DNA from: Candidatus Aenigmatarchaeota archaeon
GTDB lineage: Archaea; EX4484-52; B79-G9
Direction of reading: 5' to 3'
DNA: 5,723 nucleotides
Assembly (NCBI GenBank): GCA_023139785.1
Contig: JAGLMX010000044.1
Span: 1-5,723, forward strand
The position numbers and the translations under genes are program-made. Under the pieces are notes generated by a model. The model was not told the DNA's origin. It made no database searches and saw only the letters and a list, made by a program, of their open reading frames with translations. This document shows positions 1-5,003 of the stretch, one piece after another (position 1 is the stretch's first letter; every line of letters begins with the position of its first letter).

Positions 1-10
1 ACCTGTGTTC

Positions 11-60
11 TAACTCAAAAACAGCCACACAAACACTCAGCTCTCAAGAACCAGAACGTC
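11..60 (-). repeat. Left copy of a ~50-bp direct repeat: relic of the UPF0173 gene 3' end
   Basis: This stretch matches 1253-1302 in the same orientation. By hand alignment about 44 of 51 columns are identical, with five mismatches and one single-base gap on each side. The right copy is the last codons, stop and downstream T-rich tract of the metallo-hydrolase gene. Read on the minus strand, the left copy still encodes DVLVLES then stop, against EVRVLER then stop in the intact gene. Similarity ends about 8 bp from the HEPN stop codon at 69-71. Both copies carry a TTTTTG run on the minus strand, which could act as an archaeal U-rich terminator for the gene upstream. The copy lies at the window edge, so how far it extends leftward cannot be seen. 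Confidence 0.8.
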
Positions 61-68
61 CGTATAAA

Positions 69-545
69 TTATTTCCCAACTTTTTCCAAAAACTTCTTTC
101 GTATCTCAGCCACCTTTTTTTCATTAAGCCTCACATGAAGTGATTTACACTTTACAAGAAAACCAGGAGCCGAATCAATCATCTTTTCAAACAGCGCATC
201 CCGAACCGTCCGGTCAATGTAATATTGCGCATCAATTCTTGCTTTAAGGGAATCCCGGACAAAATCAATTTCACCTTCGCTGAAGTACTCCTTAAGAAAC
301 TGTTTTGTAAATTCAATTGTGCACGAATGAATCTCACATTTTACCCCGAGTTTCATCATCAAAGAATACAAAGAAAAGTAAACCGCATAATATGCAGTTG
401 ATATTTTCCAGTCCCGACTCACATTTATCCTCATCGATTCCAGTGCTTCCTCTGCCTTTTTAATATAGGCTTCAGCAAGATTTGGGTTAGGATCAACCAG
501 CTTTAGGCCGCCTCTTTTTGAGGCACACCATTTTAGTTTATTCAT
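69..545 (-). CDS. HEPN domain protein, partner of nucleotidyltransferase 1 (putative toxin of an MNT-HEPN module)
   Basis: This is a 158-residue, mostly helical protein. The segment after residue 15 (KLVDPNPNLAEAYIKKAEEAL), then TAYYAVYFSLYSLMMKLG at about 50-67 and the EIHSCTIEFTKQFL stretch at 71-84, fit the HEPN fold seen next to minimal nucleotidyltransferases. HEPN proteins are often RNases with an R-x4-6-H motif. Here the matching place reads R103-IDAQ-Y108-Y109 with no histidine, so the usual catalytic motif is not evident. The MntA-HepT tyrosine-acceptor motif RX4HXY is not matched cleanly either. The start lies inside the 3' end of the nucleotidyltransferase gene (8-nt overlap), and a GGTG sequence at 553-556 sits 7 nt upstream as a ribosome binding site, so translation is probably coupled. 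I infer a complex with the upstream protein. A toxin role is inferred from family context. The HEPN assignment is good, the biochemical activity uncertain. Confidence 0.82.
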   Translation of the reverse strand: MNKLKWCASKRGGLKLVDPNPNLAEAYIKKAEEALESMRINVSRDWKISTAYYAVYFSLYSLMMKLGVKCEIHSCTIEFTKQFLKEYFSEGEIDFVRDSLKARIDAQYYIDRTVRDALFEKMIDSAPGFLVKCKSLHVRLNEKKVAEIRKKFLEKVGK

Positions 546-1128
546 CCATCAGCACCGCATTCACAAACTGCTCTGAACCAAGAAACACAACATGATTTTT
601 TAATATTTCTTTTAACAAAACATCTTTTTTTATGTTCTTTTCAAATGTTTTTGATGGATAGCATTTCACGCTTACATCAACACCATAAAGCTCTGAAACT
701 TTTCTGATTCCAGCCACATCATATTTTCCTGCAACAAAAACATCAAGGTCAGAGTGCTTAGTTTCCGTTCCTTTGGCATAGCTTCCGAAAATAATACCTA
801 CTCCGGAAATAAAAGGGCGTGTCTTGTCAATTATTTCGTTTATCATCAGATTTTTCTCAAAAAAAGTTATTGCCTTATACTGCTCTGTAAAAACCAGATA
901 TCTTCGGCATGATGCGCTTCTTTTCAGAGTGTATGCTTTTATTTTACCCCTTATTTTTGATGTAATAAGCCCCTTGTCTTCCAGGCTCTCAAGAATGAGT
1001 TGAGCGGTTCTCGGGCTTATCTTAAGCAGTTTTTCAACTTCACGAATGTAATACTCACAATCATACCCGTTAGTAAACAAAGAAAGCACCCGCAGGTGAT
1101 TTTCAGTTATGTTTAATTTATCATACAT
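538..1128 (-). CDS. Winged-helix/minimal nucleotidyltransferase fusion protein 1 (putative MNT antitoxin)
   Basis: This 196-residue protein has two parts. Residues about 8-70 form a winged helix-turn-helix: a recognition-helix region ISPRTAQLILESLEDKGLI, then a KIRGKIKAYTL wing. Residues about 85-185 form a minimal nucleotidyltransferase of the polymerase beta superfamily. The signature G115-S116-Y-A-K-G with S126-D127-L-D129 is intact, and a third candidate catalytic aspartate, D151, sits in the GVDVSV strand, so the enzyme could be active. In characterised MNT-HEPN pairs the nucleotidyltransferase AMPylates and neutralises the HEPN toxin; here that is inference. The fused winged helix suggests DNA binding and self-regulation. 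The ATG at 1128-1126 is chosen because a TATA-like box lies about 26 nt upstream, implying a leaderless mRNA. The start codon sits in ATACGTATG, a sequence shared exactly with nucleotidyltransferase gene 2. It is the first gene of a two-gene operon with the HEPN gene. Confidence 0.88.
   Translation of the reverse strand: MYDKLNITENHLRVLSLFTNGYDCEYYIREVEKLLKISPRTAQLILESLEDKGLITSKIRGKIKAYTLKRSASCRRYLVFTEQYKAITFFEKNLMINEIIDKTRPFISGVGIIFGSYAKGTETKHSDLDVFVAGKYDVAGIRKVSELYGVDVSVKCYPSKTFEKNIKKDVLLKEILKNHVVFLGSEQFVNAVLMDE
553..556 (-). promoter_or_regulatory. Shine-Dalgarno-like site for the HEPN 1 gene
   Basis: GGTG on the minus strand lies 7 nt before the ATG at 545-543, inside the end of the nucleotidyltransferase gene. 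It matches part of the archaeal anti-Shine-Dalgarno complement GGAGGTGATC. It supports this start and re-initiation after the upstream gene. Confidence 0.45.
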
Positions 1129-1134
1129 ACGTAT
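1127..1134. promoter_or_regulatory. Palindrome ATACGTAT overlapping the start codon of NTase 1 (candidate operator)
   Basis: ATACGTAT is self-complementary, and on the minus strand runs directly into the ATG as ATACGTATG. The same nine bases occur at the same position relative to the start of the second nucleotidyltransferase gene (4823-4831). An imperfect dyad, ATACGATAGTAT (10 of 12 bases symmetric), lies at 1143-1154, between this site and the TATA box and partly overlapping it. An eight-base palindrome alone is weak evidence; the shared position makes it worth noting. Confidence 0.45.
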
Positions 1135-1150
1135 ATTTTATAATACGATA

Positions 1151-1160
1151 GTATTTAAGC
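1151..1160 (-). promoter_or_regulatory. TATA box of the NTase 1/HEPN 1 operon
   Basis: On the minus strand CAAAAGCTTAAATAC gives a TTAAATAC box centred near 1154.5, preceded by a purine-rich BRE-like AAAA. The centre is about 26 nt from the A of the ATG at 1128. This is the archaeal TATA-to-transcription-start distance, so transcription should begin at or next to the start codon. Confidence 0.55.
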
Positions 1161-1205
1161 TTTTGGGTGTCTCGTTCTGCCAAAATATGCTGCCTCAGAA
1201 CTCAA

Positions 1206-1242
1206 CTACTAATTTAGTAGTAATTAGTATTTAATTAGTATT
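1206..1242. repeat. Inverted repeat followed by an 11-bp perfect tandem repeat
   Basis: CTACTA-ATT-TAGTAG at 1206-1220 is a 6-bp perfect inverted repeat with a 3-base centre. It is followed at once by two head-to-tail copies of TAATTAGTATT (1221-1231 and 1232-1242). The 11-bp period is about one helical turn. The block lies in the 150-bp gap between the hydrolase 3' end and the TATA box of NTase 1, about 50-85 bp upstream of that box. It could bind a regulator, form a weak hairpin after the hydrolase gene, or be simple AT-rich sequence. Apart from this block and the promoter I see no gene or RNA in 1129-1278. Confidence 0.6.
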
Positions 1243-1252
1243 AAACCCGTTT

Positions 1253-1302
1253 TAACGCAAAAACCAGCCACACAAGCCTCATCTCTCAAGAACCCGAACT
1301 TC
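1253..1302 (-). repeat. Right copy of the ~50-bp direct repeat (intact 3' end of the UPF0173 gene)
   Basis: This copy holds the final codons (EVRVLER), the stop and about 26 bp of downstream sequence of the metallo-hydrolase gene. The left copy at 11-60 is 1242 bp away in the same orientation, so the two copies bracket NTase/HEPN pair 1 and its promoter. The TTTTTG run at 1263-1258 (minus strand) may serve as the hydrolase gene's terminator. Confidence 0.8.
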
Positions 1303-1914
1303 TGCATCGTCCCCGACCATGCTCTTGAATTTCCAGGGATCTGCCTTGACAACCTTGCCATAATGCATTGGAACAACAATCTTTGGCTTTATGATCGATG
1401 CGACCTCAGACGCCTCTGCCGCGTCCATTGTATATGTCCCGCCAATTGGAAGAAGCGCGACCTCCAGGCCTTGGAACTCCAAATCCTTCATCTCGGGAAT
1501 AAGATCTGTGTCTCCTGCGTGATATATTTTCTTATTGCCAATAGTAAGAATATAACCAACTCCCGCTCCTCGTGGATGATACGGCTTATTGACATTATAT
1601 GCCGGCATTACCTGCACCTTTATGCCAAGAACCTCGAACTTATCCACCTGCGAGACGCCCTTCGAATCAGGAATTTTGTGCGCAATCACATCAGGCATAA
1701 CCACAAGCATACCCGGTTTCTTCAGCAGGTCTATTGATTTCTTGTCAAAGTGGTCATAGTGCCCGTGAGTAATAAGAACTAAGTCTGCCGGCTCACGTGC
1801 TCCCTCAAGGTCATACGGGTCTATGTATATTGAAAGATGGTCGCACTTTATCCAAAATGTTGCGTGCCCAAGCCACTTTATGACAATCCTGCCAAGATCC
1901 AATGTGTCTGTCAT
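1279..1914 (-). CDS. UPF0173 family metal-dependent hydrolase (metallo-beta-lactamase fold, UlaG-like)
   Basis: This is a 211-residue cytoplasmic protein of normal length for the UPF0173 family. The N-terminal IKWLGHATFWI segment (12-22) is characteristic. The metal-binding signature is T49-H50-G-H52-Y-D54-H55. Further ligands are probably H113 in YHPRGAGVGY, D135 in HAGDTD and H184 in VPMHYG. The set fits a two-metal hydrolase. The true substrate of most archaeal members is unknown, and none is implied here. The ATG at 1914-1912 is about 28 nt from a symmetric TATA element shared with the divergent transporter gene. Its 3' end is duplicated in diverged form at 11-60, on the far side of NTase/HEPN pair 1. 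The family call is firm; the reaction is not known. Confidence 0.93.
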   Translation of the reverse strand: MTDTLDLGRIVIKWLGHATFWIKCDHLSIYIDPYDLEGAREPADLVLITHGHYDHFDKKSIDLLKKPGMLVVMPDVIAHKIPDSKGVSQVDKFEVLGIKVQVMPAYNVNKPYHPRGAGVGYILTIGNKKIYHAGDTDLIPEMKDLEFQGLEVALLPIGGTYTMDAAEASEVASIIKPKIVVPMHYGKVVKADPWKFKSMVGDDAEVRVLER

Positions 1915-1937
1915 GGCAAACTATTGCCTGGCAACGG

Positions 1938-1947
1938 ATATATATTT
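1938..1947. promoter_or_regulatory. Symmetric TATA element shared by the divergent hydrolase and transporter genes
   Basis: ATATATATTT fills the middle of the 55-bp gap between the two start codons. Its palindromic core (1938-1945, centre 1941.5) is 27.5 nt from the A of the hydrolase ATG at 1914 and 28.5 nt from the A of the transporter ATG at 1970. Both distances suit transcription starting at or very near the start codon in either direction. No other TATA-like sequence exists in the gap, so one element probably serves both genes. The AGGA at 1964-1967 is too close to the transporter ATG to act as a normal ribosome binding site. Confidence 0.65.
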
Positions 1948-1969
1948 GACGTAAGCCCATATCAGGAAC

Positions 1970-2887
1970 ATGAAGGGGCTAACATATGTAATTCTCGCGC
2001 AAACGTGCTTTGCGCTGATAGGTGTGTTCACAAAATACATTGGCCCATCAATGAATTCTTTGACACTCAGTTTCTTCCGTGTGTTTATTGCATCCATATT
2101 CCTTTTGCTCGTCGCAGTCGTCTTTCGAAAAACAAAAGAACTGACAATAACAAAAAAAGACATTGTGCCTTTTTTCATCGTAGGCTCACTCTTTGCACTC
2201 GATTTTGTGTTCTTTATCGCTGCGTTCCATTATACATCACTAAGCGAGGTCGGCCTTCTGACTTCAATAGTACCTGTATTGGTTTATTTCATGGCCGCGA
2301 AATTTCTGGATGAAAAAATAAGCAAAAACGGCATTGTGGCGCTAGGCGCAGTGCTTGCCGGACTATACGCCATTAATTTTGCAGGCACAGGCGGATTCAG
2401 CAACGCTCACATTTTAGGCAATATTTTCGCTCTGGTCGGAAGCGTCTTTGCCGCGGGTTATATAACATACATGCGCTTTGAAGAAAGAAACCACTCATCC
2501 CTTGACGCCATCTTCTGGCCAATGGTCTTTGCGACAATCCTGCTTCTTCCTGTGATACTGATATTCAATTACACAGCAGTTGCGCAAACAGCATATATTT
2601 GGGTCCTCTTGTTAGGCGTAGTCTCAACAGGCATTGGATACCTGATTGTCTCACTTGCCCTAAAAAACATGGAAGCGCACACATACTCTCTTGCAGCCAC
2701 AATAGCATTCCCCTTGATTTCAATAATGTTCGGCGCATTCTTTTTCAGCGAGGCTCTGACAATAAACATAATCATTGGCGGAGGGTTCATGCTCTTGTCT
2801 GCATTGATTGTGCATTATGAGAACCGCAAGATTGGAATTAACAAAGGATTATTGCGCAAAGTAAACCAGAAACTGCATAATTTGTGA
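1970..2887 (+). CDS. EamA/DMT-superfamily membrane transporter
   Basis: This 305-residue integral membrane protein has about ten hydrophobic helices in two repeats of five. The first EamA domain covers about residues 4-137 and the second about 149-282. Likely helices lie near 4-22, 33-52, 66-84, 91-109, 119-136, 149-167, 180-199, 206-226, 236-256 and 263-282. Acidic positions near repeat ends (FLDEKIS at 112-118, FFSEALT at 258-264) are typical of EamA proteins. The C-terminal tail from about 284 is basic and probably cytoplasmic. Members export or import amino acids, nucleotides or other metabolites; the substrate cannot be told from sequence. The ATG at 1970 is preferred because the shared TATA element lies about 28 nt upstream. 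The gene ends 3 nt from the end of convergent deoxyhypusine synthase. Confidence 0.93.
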   Translation: MKGLTYVILAQTCFALIGVFTKYIGPSMNSLTLSFFRVFIASIFLLLVAVVFRKTKELTITKKDIVPFFIVGSLFALDFVFFIAAFHYTSLSEVGLLTSIVPVLVYFMAAKFLDEKISKNGIVALGAVLAGLYAINFAGTGGFSNAHILGNIFALVGSVFAAGYITYMRFEERNHSSLDAIFWPMVFATILLLPVILIFNYTAVAQTAYIWVLLLGVVSTGIGYLIVSLALKNMEAHTYSLAATIAFPLISIMFGAFFFSEALTINIIIGGGFMLLSALIVHYENRKIGINKGLLRKVNQKLHNL

Positions 2888-2890
2888 TAA

Positions 2891-3814
2891 CTAAAACCCT
2901 CGTTCTTTCAGCGCACCCACAATAAAAGGCAGAACAATCGTAACATCAGCAACAACAGTGCAGTATTTAGAGTTCTTGGAAAGCTTTCCCCACGAGATCC
3001 CCTCGCGAAGCTCAGCCCCTGAAAGCCCGCCGTGCTCCGGGCGATCCATTGTTATCTGCACAGCACTTGAATGCTGCTTTGGTGAGAACTGCATTGCCTG
3101 CATGATAAAGTCCTTTGGCACCCCGCCTCCAAGAATGAATATTGATGAATTCTTAGCACCCCATGTCAAATCCATCATCTCGTTCATATCAAGAAACGTG
3201 TCAACATTAAGCTCATTCTCAAGCATGTAGCTCCACGCATGAAACCCTATTGCAGAGTCAGCAATCCCGGGGCAAAAAACAGGAATGTTTTTGTCTGCCG
3301 CAGTCCGGAGAATTGAATTCTTGTCAGGAATCTTTTTGCCAAGCTCAAACAAAAACTCGCGCACGCCCATTCGCTTTTTAGGCATCGTCGAAAATATCTT
3401 GTGAAGTTTTTTCTCAAGATCTTCATATGCCTCATTAGGCAAAAAGACATCGTAAATCCGGTCAATCTTCTGTTCGCGCAATTTCACATCATCAGCCCTC
3501 TCTGTCCCGCGAGAGTGGCTGTGCCCGTAAGCCTCCATTATGTCATGCACAATGTTAGCCCCTGTTGTCACAACAACATTTGCCCAGCCGTCATTTATCA
3601 TGTCCCGAAGAATCTGCCTCATGCCTGCCGGAACGAGTGCGCCCGCTATACCAAGAAACATCACATTCTCCTTGTCACGAAGCGACTCCTCAAGAATATC
3701 TGTTGCCTCACCGAGACGGCGCCCCCCAAAGGCTGCGCCCTGCATCTCTTTAATCAGCTTGGATACCGGAATGTTCTTTTTAACATTAATGTGGTTGATT
3801 TTTTTGTGGTGCAT
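2891..3814 (-). CDS. dys: Deoxyhypusine synthase
   Basis: This 307-residue protein is full length for archaeal deoxyhypusine synthase. The enzyme uses NAD and spermidine to transfer an aminobutyl group to one lysine of translation factor aIF5A, the first step of (deoxy)hypusine formation. Family landmarks in order are MQGAAFGGRRLGEA (24-37), FLGIAGALVPAGMR (53-66), the nucleotide-binding TTGANIVHD (83-91), YGHSHSRG (96-103), FCPGIADSAIG (180-190), FILGGGVPKDFI (226-237), and the catalytic segment GAELREGISWGK with the lysine acceptor at K277. The C-terminal VVADVTIVLPFIVGAL is also typical. The ATG at 3814 is supported by a TATA-like box 26 nt upstream. The gene has its own promoter in the 41-bp gap after the broken HEPN gene, so it need not depend on the NTase 2 operon. 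Confidence 0.97.
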   Translation of the reverse strand: MHHKKINHINVKKNIPVSKLIKEMQGAAFGGRRLGEATDILEESLRDKENVMFLGIAGALVPAGMRQILRDMINDGWANVVVTTGANIVHDIMEAYGHSHSRGTERADDVKLREQKIDRIYDVFLPNEAYEDLEKKLHKIFSTMPKKRMGVREFLFELGKKIPDKNSILRTAADKNIPVFCPGIADSAIGFHAWSYMLENELNVDTFLDMNEMMDLTWGAKNSSIFILGGGVPKDFIMQAMQFSPKQHSSAVQITMDRPEHGGLSGAELREGISWGKLSKNSKYCTVVADVTIVLPFIVGALKERGF

Positions 3815-3836
3815 ACAATCTTATTCGGAAGAGTGT

Positions 3837-3844
3837 TTAAAAAT
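3837..3844 (-). promoter_or_regulatory. TATA box of deoxyhypusine synthase
   Basis: On the minus strand CACATTTTTAAACAC gives a TATA-like box centred near 3840.5, about 26 nt before the A of the ATG at 3814. This predicts a leaderless dys transcript. The same T run lies just past the stop of the HEPN 2 gene (3856-3858), so it could also serve as that operon's terminator. Confidence 0.5.
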
Positions 3845-3855
3845 GTGGCGGAGTG

Positions 3856-4250
3856 CTATTCCCCCGTCATTTTTTTGATTGCCTGAAGAAACTGATCAAA
3901 ACAGCTTCCTGCAACAGAAACAGCATCTTCCGCCTCAAGCACATTCGGGCGGTATCCATAGTAATTTATGTTGTGCCTAAGTCTTCGAAGATTATCTATG
4001 AGATATGTCGACCTTTTGGTTTTTACTTTGAGTTTTAGAGTTCCCCTATTGGCATCAGATGGTCTTCAGACTCAATGCCGTCCACAACAAGCAAAGCATC
4101 TCCAAGCATCCTAAAACACTCATAAATATTTCGCACAATAGTCGGTGCAGATTCTTCTGTCGGCTTTAGCGACAAGGTAAACGACATCTCCATTTCCGCA
4201 GCATTTATGATGCTAAGCGCGTTTTTCCGATCAGGCTTTTTATATCTCAT
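3856..4250 (-). pseudogene. HEPN-like partner of nucleotidyltransferase 2, split by a -1 frameshift
   Basis: The first frame (4250-4035) encodes 71 residues, MRYKKPDRKNAL to MPIGEL, ending at TAA 4037-4035. The -1 frame continues from CTA at 4038-4036 for 60 residues to TAG at 3858-3856. It contains LRRLRHNINYYGYRP, the conserved arginine/asparagine-rich helix of this HEPN group. Joined, the product is about 131 residues, a normal HEPN length, and reads GEL-LKLKVKTKR smoothly across the junction. The simplest cause is loss of one C on the minus strand beside 4038 (CTCCTA to CTCTA). No slippery heptamer suits programmed -1 shifting, and there is no start codon for a separate second half. It overlaps the nucleotidyltransferase stop by 1 nt (TAATG) and has a strong Shine-Dalgarno, so it was clearly a coupled second gene. 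It could be a real pseudogene or a single-base assembly error. Confidence 0.8.
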
Positions 4251-4825
4251 TATGGGCGCACCTCTAAAAAGCCTTCAAGCACAATGCCATTTGCGATGTT
4301 GGCAAAAAGGTTCAGGTCAACTTTGTTCCTTGAAAAAACATGAAGATTAACCAGAACATTTTTCCGATAACCCATCTGAACCAAACCCAATTCAATAATT
4401 TGCGGCTTTTCGTCAGACAACACTTCAACTGCGATATCTATGTCGCTCTTTTCTGTGTCGTCCCCTTTTCTATAGCTACCGAATAAAACAATTGCCCGCG
4501 AATTAGGAATCATCTTATGTATTTCAGAAATTATTGGAGACGAATAAATCATGCCCAAATTATAGCTCACTTTTAATGTAGAATTAAGCGGGTGTTCTTT
4601 ATTGCAGGAAATTCTCCATGTTCTGCCAAAAACTTCTTTTTTCAAAAATCCCTCATTTACAAAATAATTAATTGAAATGCTCGCGATTGTTTTTGATATC
4701 CTCAGCTCGCTTGCAATATCACTAAGGCTAATTCCTTTATCGGGATGTGAAAAAAACCAGTACATTATCTTGAGCTGTGTATAAGTCGTTTCAGAGGTAG
4801 TTAAGTTCTTCAACTGTTTAACCAT
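4250..4825 (-). CDS. Winged-helix/minimal nucleotidyltransferase fusion protein 2
   Basis: This is a 191-residue protein starting MVKQLKNLTT. Residues about 15-75 form a winged helix-turn-helix (GISLSDIASELRISKTIASI, then a KKEVFGRTWRI wing). Residues about 95-190 are a minimal nucleotidyltransferase with G116-S117-Y-R-K-G and S127-D128-I-D130. The strand that normally carries a third aspartate reads LVNLHVFS, with N160 in place, so full catalytic competence is doubtful. The C-terminal NLFANIANGIVLEGFLEV is typical of archaeal members paired with HEPN proteins. An in-frame ATG exists at 4945, but the 40 added residues would span the TATA box and operators; the start at 4825-4823 is preferred because the TATA centre is about 26 nt away. 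The start codon lies inside an 18-bp perfect palindrome. It is the first gene of an operon with the broken HEPN gene, and its regulatory region is shared with divergent uvrA. Confidence 0.87.
   Translation of the reverse strand: MVKQLKNLTTSETTYTQLKIMYWFFSHPDKGISLSDIASELRISKTIASISINYFVNEGFLKKEVFGRTWRISCNKEHPLNSTLKVSYNLGMIYSSPIISEIHKMIPNSRAIVLFGSYRKGDDTEKSDIDIAVEVLSDEKPQIIELGLVQMGYRKNVLVNLHVFSRNKVDLNLFANIANGIVLEGFLEVRP
4259..4264 (-). promoter_or_regulatory. Shine-Dalgarno for the HEPN 2 gene
   Basis: GAGGTG on the minus strand, 8 nt before the ATG at 4250-4248, lies within the last codons of nucleotidyltransferase 2. It is the strongest ribosome binding site in the window. It fits the pattern that operon-internal genes here use a Shine-Dalgarno while leading genes appear leaderless. 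Confidence 0.7.
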
Positions 4826-4836
4826 ACGTATGGTTA
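4819..4836. promoter_or_regulatory. 18-bp perfect palindrome spanning the NTase 2 start codon (candidate operator)
   Basis: TAACCATACGTATGGTTA is exactly self-complementary over 18 bp. The ATG of nucleotidyltransferase 2 (minus strand, 4825-4823) is inside it, and the predicted transcription start falls at the same place. A repressor bound here would block both. The likeliest binder is the winged helix of the same gene's product. Confidence 0.75.
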
Positions 4837-4846
4837 CAAACGAAAC

Positions 4847-4854
4847 TATATAAA
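4847..4854 (-). promoter_or_regulatory. TATA box of the NTase 2 operon
   Basis: On the minus strand CAAAAAGTTTATATAG contains TTTATATA with a BRE-like AAAAAG just upstream. Its centre (4850.5) is about 26 nt from the A of the ATG at 4825. It supports the shorter protein start and leaderless transcription. It lies midway between the two AACCAT palindromes. Confidence 0.75.
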
Positions 4855-4863
4855 CTTTTTGAG

Positions 4864-4911
4864 AACCATATGGTTTTAAAAAGAACCATGCGCTCAGCAA
4901 GAAACAACCAT
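4864..4911. promoter_or_regulatory. Second AACCAT palindrome plus two AACCAT half-sites upstream of NTase 2
   Basis: AACCATATGGTT at 4864-4875 is a perfect 12-bp palindrome using the same AACCAT/ATGGTT arms as the start-codon palindrome. Single AACCAT half-sites follow at 4884-4889 and 4906-4911. The two palindrome centres (4827.5 and 4869.5) are 42 bp apart, about four helical turns, and the later sites are spaced 20 and 22 bp, about two turns each. The arms are separated by 4 bp in the first palindrome and 0 bp in the second, so the binding geometry is not identical. Confidence 0.6.
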
Positions 4912-4973
4912 TGCAAAGCATCATTTCTATCGGCAACCCCCACAAATAGCCTTTAAAAATCTATTCCCTCCTG

Positions 4974-4995
4974 TTATATATACTGTTTTTTGAGG
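4974..4995 (+). promoter_or_regulatory. uvrA promoter and possible ribosome binding site
   Basis: TTATATATA at 4974-4982 is a strong TATA match centred about 26 nt before the uvrA ATG, predicting a leaderless start like the other leading genes. Alternatively TTTAAAAAT at 4952-4960 could drive a start near 4982, leaving a short leader that carries GAGG at 4992-4995, 8 nt from the ATG. The sequence does not decide between them, and both may be used. Outside these sites and the AACCAT elements I see no gene in 4826-5003. Confidence 0.55.
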
Positions 4996-5003
4996 ACGAA
5001 TAC

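Noticed and set aside
1206..1220. CTACTA/TAGTAG hairpin as an intrinsic terminator
   Set aside because: The stem is only 6 bp, AT-rich, has a 3-base loop and no following T run on the relevant strand. It is kept as a repeat only.
1363..2313. Plus-strand open frames at 1363-1737 and 1837-2313
   Set aside because: They lie antisense to the hydrolase gene or out of frame with the transporter, have no recognisable domains, are rich in Cys/His/Arg as shadow frames tend to be, and conflict with well-supported genes.
2958..3886. Plus-strand open frames opposite deoxyhypusine synthase (2958-3230, 3401-3886, 3540-3878)
   Set aside because: All are antisense to a clearly conserved gene, and their compositions reflect the complement of dys codons.
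4035..4045. Programmed -1 ribosomal frameshift in the HEPN 2 gene
   Set aside because: The sequence before the stop (GGG GAA CTC TAA on the minus strand) is not an X-XXY-YYZ slippery heptamer, and re-pairing one base back is poor at each codon. A lost base explains it better.
4826..4945. N-terminal extension of nucleotidyltransferase 2 by 40 residues from an ATG at 4945
   Set aside because: The extension covers the TATA box and both upstream AACCAT elements, looks like no known domain, and the ATG at 4825 has ideal TATA spacing and a family-like N-terminus.
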